From Trichosporon coremiiforme (Eukaryota; Basidiomycota; Tremellomycetes; Trichosporonales; Trichosporonaceae), in NCBI GenBank assembly GCA_039545355.1, contig BCJJ01000008.1, forward strand, positions 1,599,004-1,663,003: 64,000 nt of DNA, given 5' to 3'. Below are positions 1-12,373 of this stretch, one piece after another; the first letter of the stretch is position 1, and every line of letters starts with the position of its first letter. Position numbers and translations under genes: made by a program. The notes under the pieces are model-generated. The model worked only from the letters and a program-made list of their open reading frames with translations, made no database searches and was not told where the DNA came from.

Positions 1-341
1 GCCGTAGCCTGGACGGAGCGTAGACTACGCGTGGTAGAACGGCGGACGCCGAACGCAATCTTTGTAGAACGCCTTAGAACTAGATGTCATGGACTTCTCA
101 GCGATCAGTGCAGACGTGACAAGCACTCGGTACGGCTGACATCTCGGTGCATGGGCCACAGGTAGAAGTCTAACGCAAACGAAGATACCGAAGACTTGTG
201 TGCCCGACCGCGACTGGAGATGACGCATGACAAGCACCATGCAGCGAGATTGCCGGTTTTTAGATGTAGTGATCCATCAATGCGTACAAGCCGTCTACGG
301 CAAACCCGTCTACAATTCGAAATTCGAAGTATACTGGGCGC
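1..341. other. Window edge, no gene recognised
   Basis: I see no coding exon with convincing composition or splice signals. Part of it is probably the 3' untranslated region of the eS30 gene that ends at 342 on the minus strand. A gene truncated by the window edge cannot be excluded. Confidence 0.4.
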
Positions 342-1279
342 TTAACCCGACTTGCCAGCGGGCTGGGCGTTCCTGTTTCTGTCAGCTGGAGCTCAAAGAG
401 GAGAGCTATGCGTGCGCCGGATCCTGTCTCCTCAAGCACGGAGAGACGGGAAACCAGACGTCGGAGATGGTTTCAGATAGGAGCGAAAGACTTAGATGGA
501 ATTGTGTCGATCATTATGACTTCTGATTGAACTATGCTTGATTTGTGTATCATCACAAAGGTAGGGGCCGATGGGAAGGGGGTTGAGACTGATACTCACA
601 TGGAACGCTTGCCACCGGGGGTGAGGGTGACATTGACGAAGCGGCGAGTGTACTGAGCGCGCTTCTCTGTTGCAAGTTAGCACGAATCCGAGAAACTCGA
701 AGGCAGCGCGACGCGGAGCGATGTCGACGTTCGAAATCGGTTCACGGGAAGCGGTCTGTTACGATGTCGCGATGGCGATGCCGCAGAGAGTTTGGTGCCG
801 ACACGCAAGCACTCGAAAAGTTGCAAGACTCTGCGCGCAGGCGTCCCCGATTTCCCATCCTTCAATCGCAAATCGAACATCGAAGTCTAACCATCGCTCG
901 TGTGTCGCGCGCTCGTCTACTCACTGGCACGGCCCTTGGGGGACTTCTTCTTCTCCTGCGGCTCAACCTTAGGAGTCTGGAGGGGTCAGCGAGTGCACGA
1001 GACATTCTTCGGCGACTGGTTGTTTCTCTAATTCTCGCAGCTTCTTTCCAATCCTCTAGCCCAGCGTTCCCTTCTTGTCCGTTGTCGGCTTCTGTCGTCA
1101 CTACCGCATTCCGTTTGCCTTAGTCGAGAGGCCCATCGATCCAACTCCGCCCACCGATCCAAACTTCTTCCCTCCTTTGCCACTGAACCAGAGAAACAAC
1201 CAGCGCATATTCCGAGACCGATATTCACCTGCGACTTGACCTTTCCGGCACGCGCGAGAGATCCGTGGACCTTACCCAT
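342..1279 (-). CDS. RPS30: 40S ribosomal protein eS30
   Basis: Component of the small ribosomal subunit. Four exons on the minus strand: 1279-1229, 976-925, 666-600 and 372-342, giving 66 residues. Exon 1 encodes MGKVHGSLARAGKVKSQ, the hallmark N-terminus of eS30. Exon 2 gives TPKVEPQEKKKSPKGRA and exon 3 gives YTRRFVNVTLTPGGKRSM, with a short last exon MNAQPAGKSG. All phases join without a stop, and each intron has a GTGAAT or GTGAGT donor and a CTGAC or CTAAC box before CAG. The introns (252, 258 and 227 bases) are much longer than in most genes of the window, as is usual for ribosomal protein genes, and the last one carries a snoRNA. There is no ubiquitin-like fusion at the N-terminus. Small exons hide this gene from a simple ORF view, but identity is secure. 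Confidence 0.95.
468..561 (-). ncRNA. Intronic C/D-box snoRNA, snR60/SNORD80-like
   Basis: Lies in the third intron of the eS30 gene, sense to it. Reading the minus strand, a C box GTGATGA is at 556-550 and a D box CTGA at 476-473. The 16 bases before the D box, AGTCTTTCGCTCCTAT, are complementary, with one G-U pair, to the 25S rRNA stretch ATAGGGGCGAAAGACT. A second internal guide, GCATAGTTCA, is exactly complementary to 25S TGAACTATGC. These are the two targets of yeast snR60 and human SNORD80 (yeast Am817 and Gm908). The rRNA sequences are recalled, not present in the window. The terminal stem is weak, so the outer limits are approximate. Confidence 0.75.
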
Positions 1280-1673
1280 TTTGACTGTTCTGTCAGCTGC
1301 TGCTGTCGACGACGGTGCTGTCGGCGTAACTCACCTGCTTGATGTGGAGAAGACTCGAAGCCAGCCTCCTAAGCTTCAATGTAGCGAGGGGCGCCTGGGC
1401 GTGCCAGTTTCGAGACGGCGTTTTCGTCGGCGAAAACGGGATCAGATCGGTGGCACTCGCATTTTCACCACGCCCTTTTCGTGTGAATTGCACGTGGTGC
1501 AGTTGCCGCACGGAGGCCCCGCACTCGCCCTTGGTTGGTTTCAGATAGACCGGGCCGGCAGGCTCAGCCGACCTGAGCTCAACTCAGCTCGTGCTTAAGG
1601 CCAGACGCCGACTCGATCGGAGAACTCGCGATCGATAATCGCCCGGTCGCGCGGGCCGAACTTTTCTCAGTTC
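1280..1673. promoter_or_regulatory. Divergent promoter region RPS30 / PHA2
   Basis: The 394 bases between the divergent eS30 and prephenate dehydratase start codons must hold both promoters. I see no classical TATA box and no other gene. The assignment rests on position only. Confidence 0.4.
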
Positions 1674-2636
1674 ATGTTCAGATCACTCGCGACAGCAATG
1701 AGCAAACGCATGGCTTACCTCGGCCCGGCGGGGACGTACGGCGAGCAGGCCGCCAAGGCGTTCCTCGCCCGGTTGCCCGACAAGAACGTCGAGCTGGTCC
1801 CTTGCCCGAACATCCGAGGTCAGTCACCCCGCCTCGCAACCCGTAAGCATGGCTGACATCGTAGCTGTCTACGACGACTCGGCAGAATACCGCGTCTTAC
1901 CGCTCGAGAATACGCTGCAGGGGAGCGTCATCGAGACCGTCGATGCGCTGCTCAGCACGCTCGGCACGGCGAAGCAGGCGAACAGCTCCACAACTCCGAG
2001 ATCAGCGGTCGCCGACGCCGCCCTCCAGATCTCGCACCAGCTCGTTGGACTCAAGGATGCGACCCTCGCCGACATCACGCATGTCCGATCACATGAGCAG
2101 GCTCTCGGCCAGTCGGCGTCGTGGCTCAGCGAGCACCTTCCGAATGTTAAACGCGAGCCGTGGTCAAGTACTGCCGCGGCCGTTGCTAGTATCATGGAGA
2201 AGGGCGACAAGAGCGGTGCTGCGATCTGTTCCAAGTCGGCATATGAGAACGACAAGGACAGGCTCGAGCTGCTCGCCGACGGAACACAAGGAGATCCCAG
2301 TAAGTCAGCGTGCAATGGACTGCGCTGACTACAGACAACTTCACTCGCTTCTTACTCTTAGCGGACAGCGACACACAGGTGGAGCCCAAGTCGGACGTCA
2401 CAGTCAGCTTGTACGCTGTCCCTGAGCCCCGCATCATCCAGGACGTGGATGGAGAGCTGGTGGCTGCCCACTCACGACCAGCCCCGCAGGGCTGGCAGCC
2501 AGAGACTCGCACGTCACGGAGAGCGTGGCCCGTATGGACGCTGGTCGAGGCGCGGGGTGATGCCGCCACCCCGTCGGGTGCTGTCTGGCTTGGAACGTTC
2601 CGAGAAGACCCCTCGACGTATCAGCAACTCCTTTAG
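1674..2636 (+). CDS. PHA2: Prephenate dehydratase
   Basis: Converts prephenate to phenylpyruvate, the committed step to phenylalanine. Three exons, 1674-1818, 1865-2299 and 2335-2636, give 293 residues, normal for the family. The N-terminal catalytic half shows MAYLGPAGTYGEQAA and, across the first splice, YRVLPLENTLQGSV, the signature substrate-binding segment. Further on are the SHEQALGQ motif and an STAAAVASI helix. The second splice restores NNFTRFLLLADSD, the typical link to the C-terminal ACT regulatory domain, so feedback by phenylalanine is likely by family analogy. Introns are 46 and 35 bases. An in-frame ATG at 1698 (MSKRMAYLG) could be the true start. Divergent from eS30. Confidence 0.9.
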
Positions 2637-2980
2637 ACAACTAACACAAATAGGTAATATCGTAACCATGTCATGTCACACATACTTCCATACAGAGAAA
2701 CGTGACGAGGTACAGTGAATGTACAAACAAATGACCTAGATGCCTACAACACCGATGATCGACCTGAGAAAGGCGGCGGGCAATGCAGTGATGGATTGGA
2801 AATGGAGCGTTGAAATGGGAACGTGGATGTGAGAGTGTTGATTGACGAGTGTGATTGACGAAGGATCATGACATAGAGAAGAAGAATCGTGAAAGGTGGG
2901 TTTGCGCGAGAGTGGATAGGGCAGAGTGTTAAGGTGTTATCGACCCCTGCCGAAATTGGACGGGTGGCCGTGTTTGTGGC
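2637..2980. other. Convergent intergenic region, no gene
   Basis: The 3' ends of prephenate dehydratase (plus) and the HSF-type factor (minus) face each other here. I see only AT-richer untranslated sequence and no coding or RNA signal. Confidence 0.5.
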
Positions 2981-5076
2981 TCACGTCTTGCGGTTGCGCT
3001 GAATCTTGGGCCGAATAGTCGACAAGGAGGGTTTGGCAGGCTCAGAGGATGACGAACGGCTCCAGTCGTCGACATCTGCAGTCGGTTATTTCAACGAGCA
3101 GAGCGGACAGGCTCACCTTTAGCGGCCTTTATCTTCTTCCTGGAGGAGGACCGGCCGGCAGACTCTGGCTTGCTGGTGGAGGTGGACTTGGAGCGACCAG
3201 GTTTGGAAGCCTGAGACGAGGTACTACCTTGGCCACGACGACTACGCTTGACGGGACGCGGTTCTTCGAACTGATAGTCAGCGCATGCCGTTGAGAGTCG
3301 CAATTCACATCAGATTCGATCTCCGGATCGCTCGGCGAAGCAGGCGAGTGCTCCTCTTCGTAGTTACGTCGCGCCGATGACCAAGTGGACTTGCGTACTT
3401 CTTGTCCAGAGATTGACGACGCGCCCTTCTTACCTCTCTTCTGCTTGCGCTTCGTTCTCTGTGGCAGTCAGCAGAGAGATGGTGTAGGTACACATACCCG
3501 AACCCTGTACTTTGTCTCGCCCTTGCGGCTGATGTTGTGACGGAGNTCTGGTTCGTCGCGACGGAAGAGAGGGTGAGTAAAGCATAGGGAGCTGGAGATT
3601 AGCAGGGGCTGACAGCTGTGACCCACTGAGCCCCACCGCGCTTGAAACGATGGAAGCCCCACCTGAGGTCAGAACCGCCACTGTATCTCACAGAGCACGT
3701 ACATGTGAAGCTGGCGCACAAAGCCGCTAACATTGCGAGCATCGGTGATGGCTCTCATCGCTGTGCAATTAGCCTAGACCTCGGGGAGGAGGATTACCAG
3801 CACTGCGTTCGAACTGATGTCAGCGAAAACCGCACGTGTTGCCTACCTGGCGTCTGTCGGGGATCTCTCCACTGAGCCCGTCCTCTGCCCAGTAGATGTC
3901 GTCCTCGAACTCCGGGTTATTGATGGCACTGATCGAGTTAGTCGCGTCAAGTGGCAGGGCGGTACATACTCCCACAGGCCGTCCTTGAACGTCTTCTTTG
4001 TCGATGACAATGAGGCACGCTTGGATGCTGGTGGCGTGACGGGAGAAGCGGAAAGATCATCAAGCTCGTCCTCTCCCTCTCCGTCTTCGTTATCATTGGC
4101 TGCGGCCATGTACTCGTCGTCGCTGATGACGCTATCGGGCCCAGGGACCAGATGGGTGCTTGAAGGGGTACTAGCCGCACTTTCGTTTTCAGACATGTCC
4201 TCGTTGCGAGACTTTGGGGCGGCGGGGGTGACGGGAGTGAGGGGCGGAGCGTCAAGCTCCTCTTCGCCTTCCGCATCTAACACAGATTCGGATGCTGCGT
4301 CGGGGCCCGTAACCTCCAAGTCATACTGCAGCCCGTCCTGGCTCAAATCCATGAATGGGTCATCATTCCCTGGCTCTAATCCAAGAGCAGAGCTATGGGG
4401 AGAAACAAGGTCAGCTTCCGATAAGCCGAGGCTCTCGAGGTTGTACATCGAGAGAACTTCATCTGGCAAGGCCTCGAAGCTCTCCAACACCTGCTCAGCC
4501 TGAAGTATGGGGCCTGGAACGGAAGCACCAGATGAGCTGGATGAGTAGAAGCGGCTGGTATTGATAGATCTTCTGGAACGGACGCGGATTGGAGTCTCAT
4601 ACTCGCTGTCACTGTCATCGCTGGTATCGCTGAGCAGCTGCGGTAAAAACGGTGTGGAGCCATTGTTGGAAGGGCTGTCGAGGGAGGTTGGGGCTGCAGT
4701 ATAGGAGGGCGTCGCCGCAGGCTGTCGCTCCTGATTAAGACCGGTAACCATGACCTCATCTGGGGCTATGGTGCTCGAGAAGTCGGTTAAAGGATGGCAG
4801 ACGGGTAAGGACCATGGAAATGTGAATGGAACATAAACTGGAGATGAGGTCAGACGTGGAGAGTCGTAGTTCCATGGGTAGCAGACTAGGGCGTCAGTGA
4901 TCTGCGGAGTGTCTGTGGAGGGTCTGTGAGTCACACCGCCGTCTGCACCACCGACTGCGCCTACCTGCTGCTGCTTGATGTTGACGATTAGGGCTGTAGA
5001 CAACAGAGCTTTCGTCTCCGCTATAGCCAAACGGATCCTTAATCGCGTTGGCGGGGAATGGGGGTTCTAAGTCCAT
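2981..5076 (-). CDS. HSF-type DNA-binding transcription factor, ten exons
   Basis: Predicted nuclear transcription factor of 579 residues. Minus-strand exons: 5076-4965, 4912-3970, 3928-3847, 3813-3798, 3760-3703, 3662-3627, 3591-3498, 3458-3309, 3270-3117 and 3075-2981, all in phase. The first ~350 residues are acidic and Ser/Pro-rich, like an activation region. The spliced exons 2-7 form a heat-shock-factor fold: GLWDAINNPEFEDDIYWAED, a 16-base microexon, then NVSGFVRQLHMWGFHRFKR and FTHPLFRRDEPxLRHNISRK. FVRQLHMWGF corresponds to the recognition helix FVRQLNMYGF of HSF, Sfl1 and Mga1. The C-terminus is Lys/Arg-rich and no hydrophobic heptad trimerisation domain is obvious, so this is an HSF-domain regulator rather than clearly Hsf1. 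An N at 3546 falls in a third codon position. The start is the first ATG (MDLEPPFPANAIKDPFG). The many splice joins make single boundaries fallible. Confidence 0.8.
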
Positions 5077-6168
5077 GGTGGTTGCTGGAGAGCTCGAGGA
5101 GGGCAAGTCAGAGGAGACAGAGGTGAGTAGAGGAGGGTGAGAAGATGTCGAGATTGGGGGATAGAAAAGAGACGCGTCACGACAGCTGAGCAGATTGAGC
5201 TGCTGGCAGCTGGCAAGCTAGGCGCAGTGAGCGGGTGAGTGGGTTGTTGATCGAGCAAAGGGCAAGAAGCAAACAACGAGCCGCCTCGACGTCAGCGGCA
5301 CAGCGCAGAACCCGCAGAGCGGTGATGCTCCTGGACTAGTTGCAGAGTGTCTCGCTCGCTTACCGGAGCGCCTCGCGAGCTCCTCAGGTCGCATGCCGTC
5401 GCCCCTTGACATGTAAACAGCGCGTAGTTCGTTGTGTGTGCTTGTCGCTGGATGAACGCATGGCTTTTGAGTCACCCGGGCTCCGACGCGCCGGAACGCT
5501 CCTCGCGCGCTTCTCGCCTTCGTCCGCGATAGCTCAGCACAGCGTCGTCGACTATACCCCACTAGTGACGCCTCGAAGCACTCGACAGCCCTGATGAGAA
5601 CGTCGGACAGATCTCAGACATGGACCTAGACCTCGCATGAAGGGGGCTCTCGATCTCAATGCACCTCGCCACCCTGCCTCGCAGTTGCTGGCCAAGGGAG
5701 CACGGCCGAAGGTCTACGCCTGGCCAGACCCTCGTCCTTCAGCGTATTGCTTGAGCCGTCCGCCCGTCGCAGTCGTCGCCTTGTTGACCGATACGCAGTC
5801 TCGCCCATTGCTGGAGTGGGTTCGTCCATGAAAGCCGGATTCCTGTGGTCCGCAACGATAGGCGAGAGCAAGCGTAGACTTCGTCCTTCGGCGCACATGG
5901 TGTACGCCCATGCCGTCGATCTCCGGGGTCCGGAGCAGCGCCGTCGCATGTGCCGCAGCTATCGCGTCCGTCCGATGATTACAGTGTCTGTCGCCGAACT
6001 CGCCCTGCCGTCTGCACATGAGTAGTCAGTCTGCTCTCGACACTGTTTCCCCCCTCGCGCTGACGCTCGCCGATCGTCCTCCGTTGCCCGGGAATGCTAG
6101 CTGCGTAAAGGAATCAATACATCGCCCGATGCCAAATCCATCGCCCATCCGAAGCGCTATAGCGCAAT
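5077..6168. other. Intergenic, 5' region of the HSF-type gene
   Basis: Holds the promoter and leader of the HSF-type gene, and downstream sequence of eL34 at its right end. On the minus strand a GTAAGC donor-like site near 5363 could mark a 5'-UTR intron. Small open frames here have no recognisable domain and poor coding character. Confidence 0.35.
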
Positions 6169-6565
6169 CTACTTCTTAGAGGCGGCGGCCTTGGCCTTGA
6201 GGACGCGCTTGACGATGGTAGCCTCCTCGATGAGGAAAGCGCGGGTGATGCGGCCCTTGACGCAAGTGGCACAGACGGATCCACCGTAGGCGCGGTTGAC
6301 GGTCTTCTCACGCTTGGAGAGAGTGGCGTACTGGCGGGGGCGGAGAGTGGGGATACCGGCAAGAGCCTCACCGCAGTCACCGCACTTGGGGGCAGACTGT
6401 TCATGTTAGAGCTTGCGCTTTGCACACGACATCTTGTGCCCTACTCACAGCAAGCTTCTTGATGTGGTGGACAACGAGCTTGCCACCGGGGGTCTTCACA
6501 ACCCTCCTGCGGTTGGAGGTGGTGTTGTAGGGCGTGCGCTTGCGGATGGTGACACGCTGAGCCAT
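6169..6565 (-). CDS. RPL34: 60S ribosomal protein eL34
   Basis: Large-subunit ribosomal protein of 114 residues from two exons, 6565-6449 and 6396-6169. The protein begins [20 protein letters not shown] and continues with [18 protein letters not shown], then after the 52-base intron [16 protein letters not shown]. The last is the Cys-x-x-Cys zinc-binding segment of eL34, completed by the second pair in [10 protein letters not shown]. The Lys/Ala-rich C-terminus is typical. Directly upstream of the ATG the minus strand reads GCTGACTTTGACAG, a branch point and acceptor, showing that a 5'-UTR intron ends one base before the start codon. Confidence 0.95.
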
Positions 6566-6566
6566 T

Positions 6567-6939
6567 CTGTCAAAGTCAGCAACTTGATCCCGTGGTGTGT
6601 CGAAATTTGCGTGCCAATCGACATGTGCCGAGCCGAGCGTCGAGAATCGAGACGAGAACCTCCACAACCACCGACATAGCATGTCCGCAACGTCCACGAG
6701 CCTGCTCTCCCCATGCCGACGGTCCTTCCACCATCCAGCACGACAGGTCGACCTGAACCGACAGAGTCTCCCCGTGCCAAAACTTTCGATCCCGTCACAA
6801 CATCGTTCCTCCACTGCACCACCGTCCCTTCAGATCCAACTTTCGTTCAACTCGTCATCGGCGTCGATAGTGTCGGTGCTCTCGGTTCTCGTGTCGCTTC
6901 GATCTCGGTGTCGTCGTCGATGGCGGCGCCGCTACTCAC
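6567..6939 (-). other. 5'-UTR intron of RPL34
   Basis: Minus-strand donor GTGAGT at 6939 and branch/acceptor GCTGACTTTGACAG ending at 6567, giving an intron of 373 bases entirely in the leader. I checked it for a C/D snoRNA and found no convincing C box. Long leader introns are common in ribosomal protein genes of these fungi. Confidence 0.55.
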
Positions 6940-7704
6940 TTGAGGGTTTGGTCTTGACGGTTGAGTGTACGCCTCGAGCTTCAACTCGCGATACCAAGCT
7001 GGCCCGCCAGACTCAGAATTCAGGGCGGCAATCGCCGACGAAACGCCGACCAGCTGGGGAACACTCAAGCGGATGTGGCACTCCGAAAAAGCAGCTATCG
7101 GCGATTAGCATGTCGCCGATGCATGCGGCGGCATCGCTCTTCCTGTCCACTTACCAACGCACACATGGATTCCTCAGGATGCGAAAAGTTCGCCAACGTC
7201 TCTGCACTGGTTGCGTACCCTCTGCCTGCTCTGCATGTTCAACCCCCTGTCCCTACTCAACATCCTCCAGCCCTCCTGTCCCCGTTCTGCGTGGCGACTC
7301 AGTCTCACTAGACGCAACTATTTGGCAAGATTGTCATATGCGCCCCGCTGTTAGACTATGAGAGACACGGCCATTGCATGCTGGTTTTATTAAAGGATTA
7401 GCCTACCTCTAGGATCAAGAACACTGCCCACTGGCCGCTGCTGTCTCTTCCACTGCGACTGTTTGAAGGGATGTAGGCGCTCGGTGCTTCTGTTAGACGA
7501 GCCTGTCATGCTTCTGCTTATCGTAGCCTATTCTATGGTGTGCTTGAGGACGTTGAGCGTGCTGTGGCTACGCTTACTACTTTCTAGCTTATGTCCTTGT
7601 GTGTGCACGTGTGGAGACCCCACCGTTGCTTCCGTGCCTTCGCCAAGTCGATGACGAGAAGTCGGTGGAGGTTGACCACCCAACCCTGCAACTGACTAAT
7701 CCCC
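6940..7704. other. Divergent intergenic region RPL34 / threonine aldolase
   Basis: Contains the promoters of eL34 (minus) and threonine aldolase (plus). Open frames here overlap on both strands without conserved motifs, and I do not support any as genes. Confidence 0.4.
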
Positions 7705-9013
7705 ATGGCCGCCATCCGCGTCTTGCTCCGGCCGCGAGCTGTGCTTCGCCATTCTGCATCGCTCCTCAGGCGGTATGAACACTCGACTCCGGATGTGACG
7801 ATGGAACGCGGCGGACCGGTGAATGTTGACCGACTCCGTCAAGTATCTCGCGACTTCCGAAGTTCGTCAACTTAACAACCGGCTAAACCAGACTGACCAT
7901 CAGGTGACACCTTCACGATCCCGACGGATGCTCAGATCGAGTCAGCTTTCCATGCGACTCGAGGAGACGATGTGTACGGCGAGGACCCGACAACGGTCGA
8001 GCTCGAGGCACGCCTGGCGCGGCTGGCGGGGAAGGAGGCCGCGCTGTTCTGCTCCTCAGGAACGATGACGAACCAGCTCGGCATCCGCGCCCACCTCCAA
8101 GGCCCGCCGCACAGCATCATCTGCGACCACAGAGCCCACATCCATCTCTGGGAAGCGGGAGGCATCGCGCTCTTCAACCAGGCTACAACGCATGCGCTGG
8201 TTCCAAGAGGGAAGTTCCTGACCGCCAAGGAAATCGAGAGAAGTCTGCACCTCGGCAATGACCACCACATTGCCCCGACGCGCCTGATCTGCCTGGAGAA
8301 CACTATGAATGGAGTCATCTACCCCCAGGACGAGGTTGTTAGGATCGGCGAAGTGGCGAAGAAGCATGGCATTCCTATGCACCTCGACGGAGCGAGGATA
8401 TGGAATGTTGCGGCTGATGAAGTGGAAGCGCAGGATCTGCACTCGGCCAAGGAGGAGGACATCCAGGCCGTCATGAGCAAGCTGCTGGAACCGTTTGACA
8501 CGGCAAGCATCTGTCTGTCCAAGGGCATCGGCGCACCCATCGGATCGTAGGTGCCAGTTTGGGGGTATTGCTTGCAGAACTGACCACAGGGTGCTCCTCG
8601 GTCCCCAAGCACTGATCGACCGCGCTCGGTGGTTCCGGAAAGCCTTTGGAGGAGGCTGGCGGCAGTCTGGAGTTCTCGCCGTTATGGCAGACTACGCCAT
8701 CACCAATCACTTCCCGAAACTAGCCAGCACGCATCTCCTCGCTCAGCGCCTCGCAGCGGGTCTCCAGCGTCATGGACTTCGGATACTGGCTCCCGTTGAC
8801 ACGAACATGGTCTTCTTCGGCGGCCTCGATAGCCAGCCAGTCATTGACGCGCTGGCGGCACTGGAAAACCCCATTCTGCTCGACTCGAACCGCTGCGTCA
8901 TCCACCACCAGACTGACTCCGAGGCTGTGGACGAGTTCGTCTCGGTCGTCGGACAGCTCGTTGCAGAGCACGGTGTGAGCGAGCCGACAGAAGACGAAAC
9001 GTTGGACTACTAG
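7705..9013 (+). CDS. GLY1: Low-specificity L-threonine aldolase
   Basis: PLP enzyme cleaving L-threonine/allo-threonine to glycine and acetaldehyde, a main glycine source in fungi. Three exons, 7705-7861, 7904-8546 and 8590-9013, give 407 residues. Splicing restores RDFRSDTFTIPTDAQ and GDDVYGEDPTTVELE, the family's N-terminal signature. Further features are KEAALFCSSGTMTNQLG, HIHLWEAGG, GIPMHLDGARIWN and ASICLSKGIGAPIGS, where the PLP-binding lysine (SKG) lies just before the second intron. After it come VLLGPQALIDRARWFRKAFG and GGWRQSG. The Arg/Ala-rich first 30 residues resemble a mitochondrial presequence; yeast Gly1 is cytosolic, so localisation is open. Introns are 42 and 43 bases. Confidence 0.93.
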
Positions 9014-9498
9014 GGCTACTTAGGTTATGCACCGTGACACTCACCCGGCTTCGTGAGCCGGCGTCTACCGTTGTGCAGGGACCTCCCCTAATGTCGCGAT
9101 CTGGGCTAGTGGCTGATCCAAAGAGAGCATTCAATGCAGCTCTCGAGCGTCCAGCATATGTTGTCGGCTTCGGTCACATGCATGTGCCCACCTTCGTATG
9201 CACGTATGCACGGAATAGATCTGATGCGGCGATAGTTGCGCATAAGCCGAAGTACCGGGGTAACGGGGTAGATAACTGAGCGTGGGAGATAGAGTAGTCA
9301 TGTGCGGCGTAGTTATGCGGAGGTATAGGCCCTACCTTATTGGGCCCGGGGTGGGACTGTGCCGGCGGACTTGAGTCGATTTATTGTTTCGGGTTAACTA
9401 GTCTCCACCAGGCGTCCTCATTTCTCGGCCACACTTGCAGCTCTTCTCTTTTTCAACTTCACTCTCACTCCACCAAAAGCAGGACACACCTCTGCACA
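9014..9498. other. Intergenic, promoter of DAHP synthase
   Basis: No gene seen. The last 80 bases before the DAHP synthase ATG are pyrimidine-rich, as in leaders of well-expressed fungal genes. Confidence 0.4.
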
Positions 9499-10751
<1,253 letters not shown>

Positions 10752-11102
10752 AATGTTAGACATAGTATATTTATGCATCTAGGACCGTATTGTAGTCACC
10801 CTGTATCTTCTGCGTGTGTTGCGAGCTGTGTAAATGACTGTCTTTGAGCTTACCCCGCGATGGAACTGCTTCGCACCCATCTGCCGGCGGCAGAGGCAGC
10901 CCAGCCAGCCAAGTTTTCAGTGACGATCGCATCCGCTGGAACAGCTTCAGGCCGCGAGTGGCAAATTTGGTTCCGCACCCGGTCGGCCGTGCCTGGCAGA
11001 AATATTCAGACCTGCACAGTGCTCGCCGTCCACCAGCTGCCCCGGCACATCAGGCTGCCTTCTTGTTTGCTCTGCTTTGGTTCCTCGACACACACACCAA
11101 CC
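10752..11102. other. Intergenic region
   Basis: 3' region of DAHP synthase and promoter of the Rrp14-like gene. Nothing else recognised. Confidence 0.4.
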
Positions 11103-12226
11103 ATGGCAGCCACCGCTAGCGAGACCGCACCGACGCCGAGTGTGGCCCGGGATCCGGCGCTTGTGTCGGCCCTCGCCGCGCGCAACGACACGTTCACCAC
11201 CCTCCTCTCTCTCATCCCGCAGCAGTACTACGTCCAGCCGACGCAGGAGGAGGCCGACTCGCGATGGATGAAGAACAAGAAGAGGAAGACCGGGGAGGAG
11301 ATCAAGGAGCACAAGCGCAAGGTCAAGCAGGAGAAGGTGCGTGTTCGCGACATGAAGTTCCCGTATGCTGCCCAGCTACCACGCTGCTTCCTGAGTGTTA
11401 GCTGACCCCCCAGCTCGACCCCGACAACCTGCCCGGCGCCGCCGTCGAGACTGAGACCGAGGAGGCTGTCGTCGCCGAGCTCCCGCCAGCTCTACCTGCT
11501 TACAGCGCCCTTCCCCCTGCCGCGTCGATCTCGGACCTGCGCTCGCGCATGCGCTCCAAGCTCGAGTCGTTCCAGAAGAACCGCAACTTCGACCCGAATT
11601 CGCGCGATGCGCTCGAGGCTGCGCGGCGGCAGAAGCGCGGCGAGATGCGCGACAAGCGGCGCAAGGAGCGGAAGGAGGAGCGGCGCAAGGCTCGGGAGGA
11701 GGTTACGGCCAAGCCGGCGAAGAACCAGCTTCTTGTTCCTCAGCTCCCCCGCGAGACAGGCGAGGACATCACGCTCCCCGCCGTCGCGCTCCCGAGTGCG
11801 TCGAAGGGTAAGGCGCCGCTGAAGAAACTGTCGAACGCGGCGCAGGCCCTCGCTCACCTCGAGAAGCACAATGCGAAGCTCGCGTCCCTCCCCGAGGAGA
11901 AGAGGAAGGAGGCCGAGCAGCGTGAGCTCTGGGCCAAGGCCGAGGAGCGCGCGCGCGGCGGCAAGGTCGCCGACGAGGCTACGGTCCTCAAGAAGGCGGT
12001 GAAGCGCGAGGAGAAGCGCAAGCTCAAGTCCGGACAGGCGTGGGCCGAGCGCAAGCGCGAGCTCGAGGCGAGCCAGGCGGCCAGCATCAAGAAGAGGAAC
12101 GACAACATTGCCGCCCGCCTCCAGGCCCGCCGCGACAAGAAGTCGGGCAAGAGCGCAAAGGACAAGGCCGCAGCGAAGAAGGGCAAGGGCCGCCCCGGCT
12201 TCGAGGGCAAGAAGAAGCGCGCCTAG
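11103..12226 (+). CDS. RRP14: SURF6/Rrp14 family ribosome biogenesis protein
   Basis: Nucleolar protein needed for pre-rRNA processing of both subunits. Exons 11103-11336 and 11414-12226 give 348 residues. The N-terminal part carries the Rrp14 N-terminal motif (TTLLSLIPQQYYVQP, then WMKNKKRKTGEEIKEHKRK). The C-terminal SURF6 domain is a long Lys/Arg/Glu coiled coil: DLRSRMRSKLESFQKNRN, LKKAVKREEKRKLKSGQAW, IKKRNDNIAARLQARRDKK, ending KKGKGRPGFEGKKKRA, the family's conserved tail. The 77-base intron has the usual GCTGACCCCCCAG end. Convergent with the SUZ-domain gene, 147 bases apart. Confidence 0.9.
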
Positions 12227-12373
12227 GCCGGCGCAGCCTGAGGCGAAGCCGATGGCCGAGCCCGAACCGGCCAGCCCCGGCCGCTGACGCCGATGTCCAG
12301 CGTCGCGAGGGGACGAAAGGATCTATGCAATTCATAAAGGTGTATGTAGGTCTAATTAGAGCACTATGTATGT

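Noticed and set aside
6597..7361. 254-codon plus-strand frame beside eL34
   Set aside because: Overlaps the eL34 leader intron and promoter; low-complexity Ser/Arg composition, no motif.
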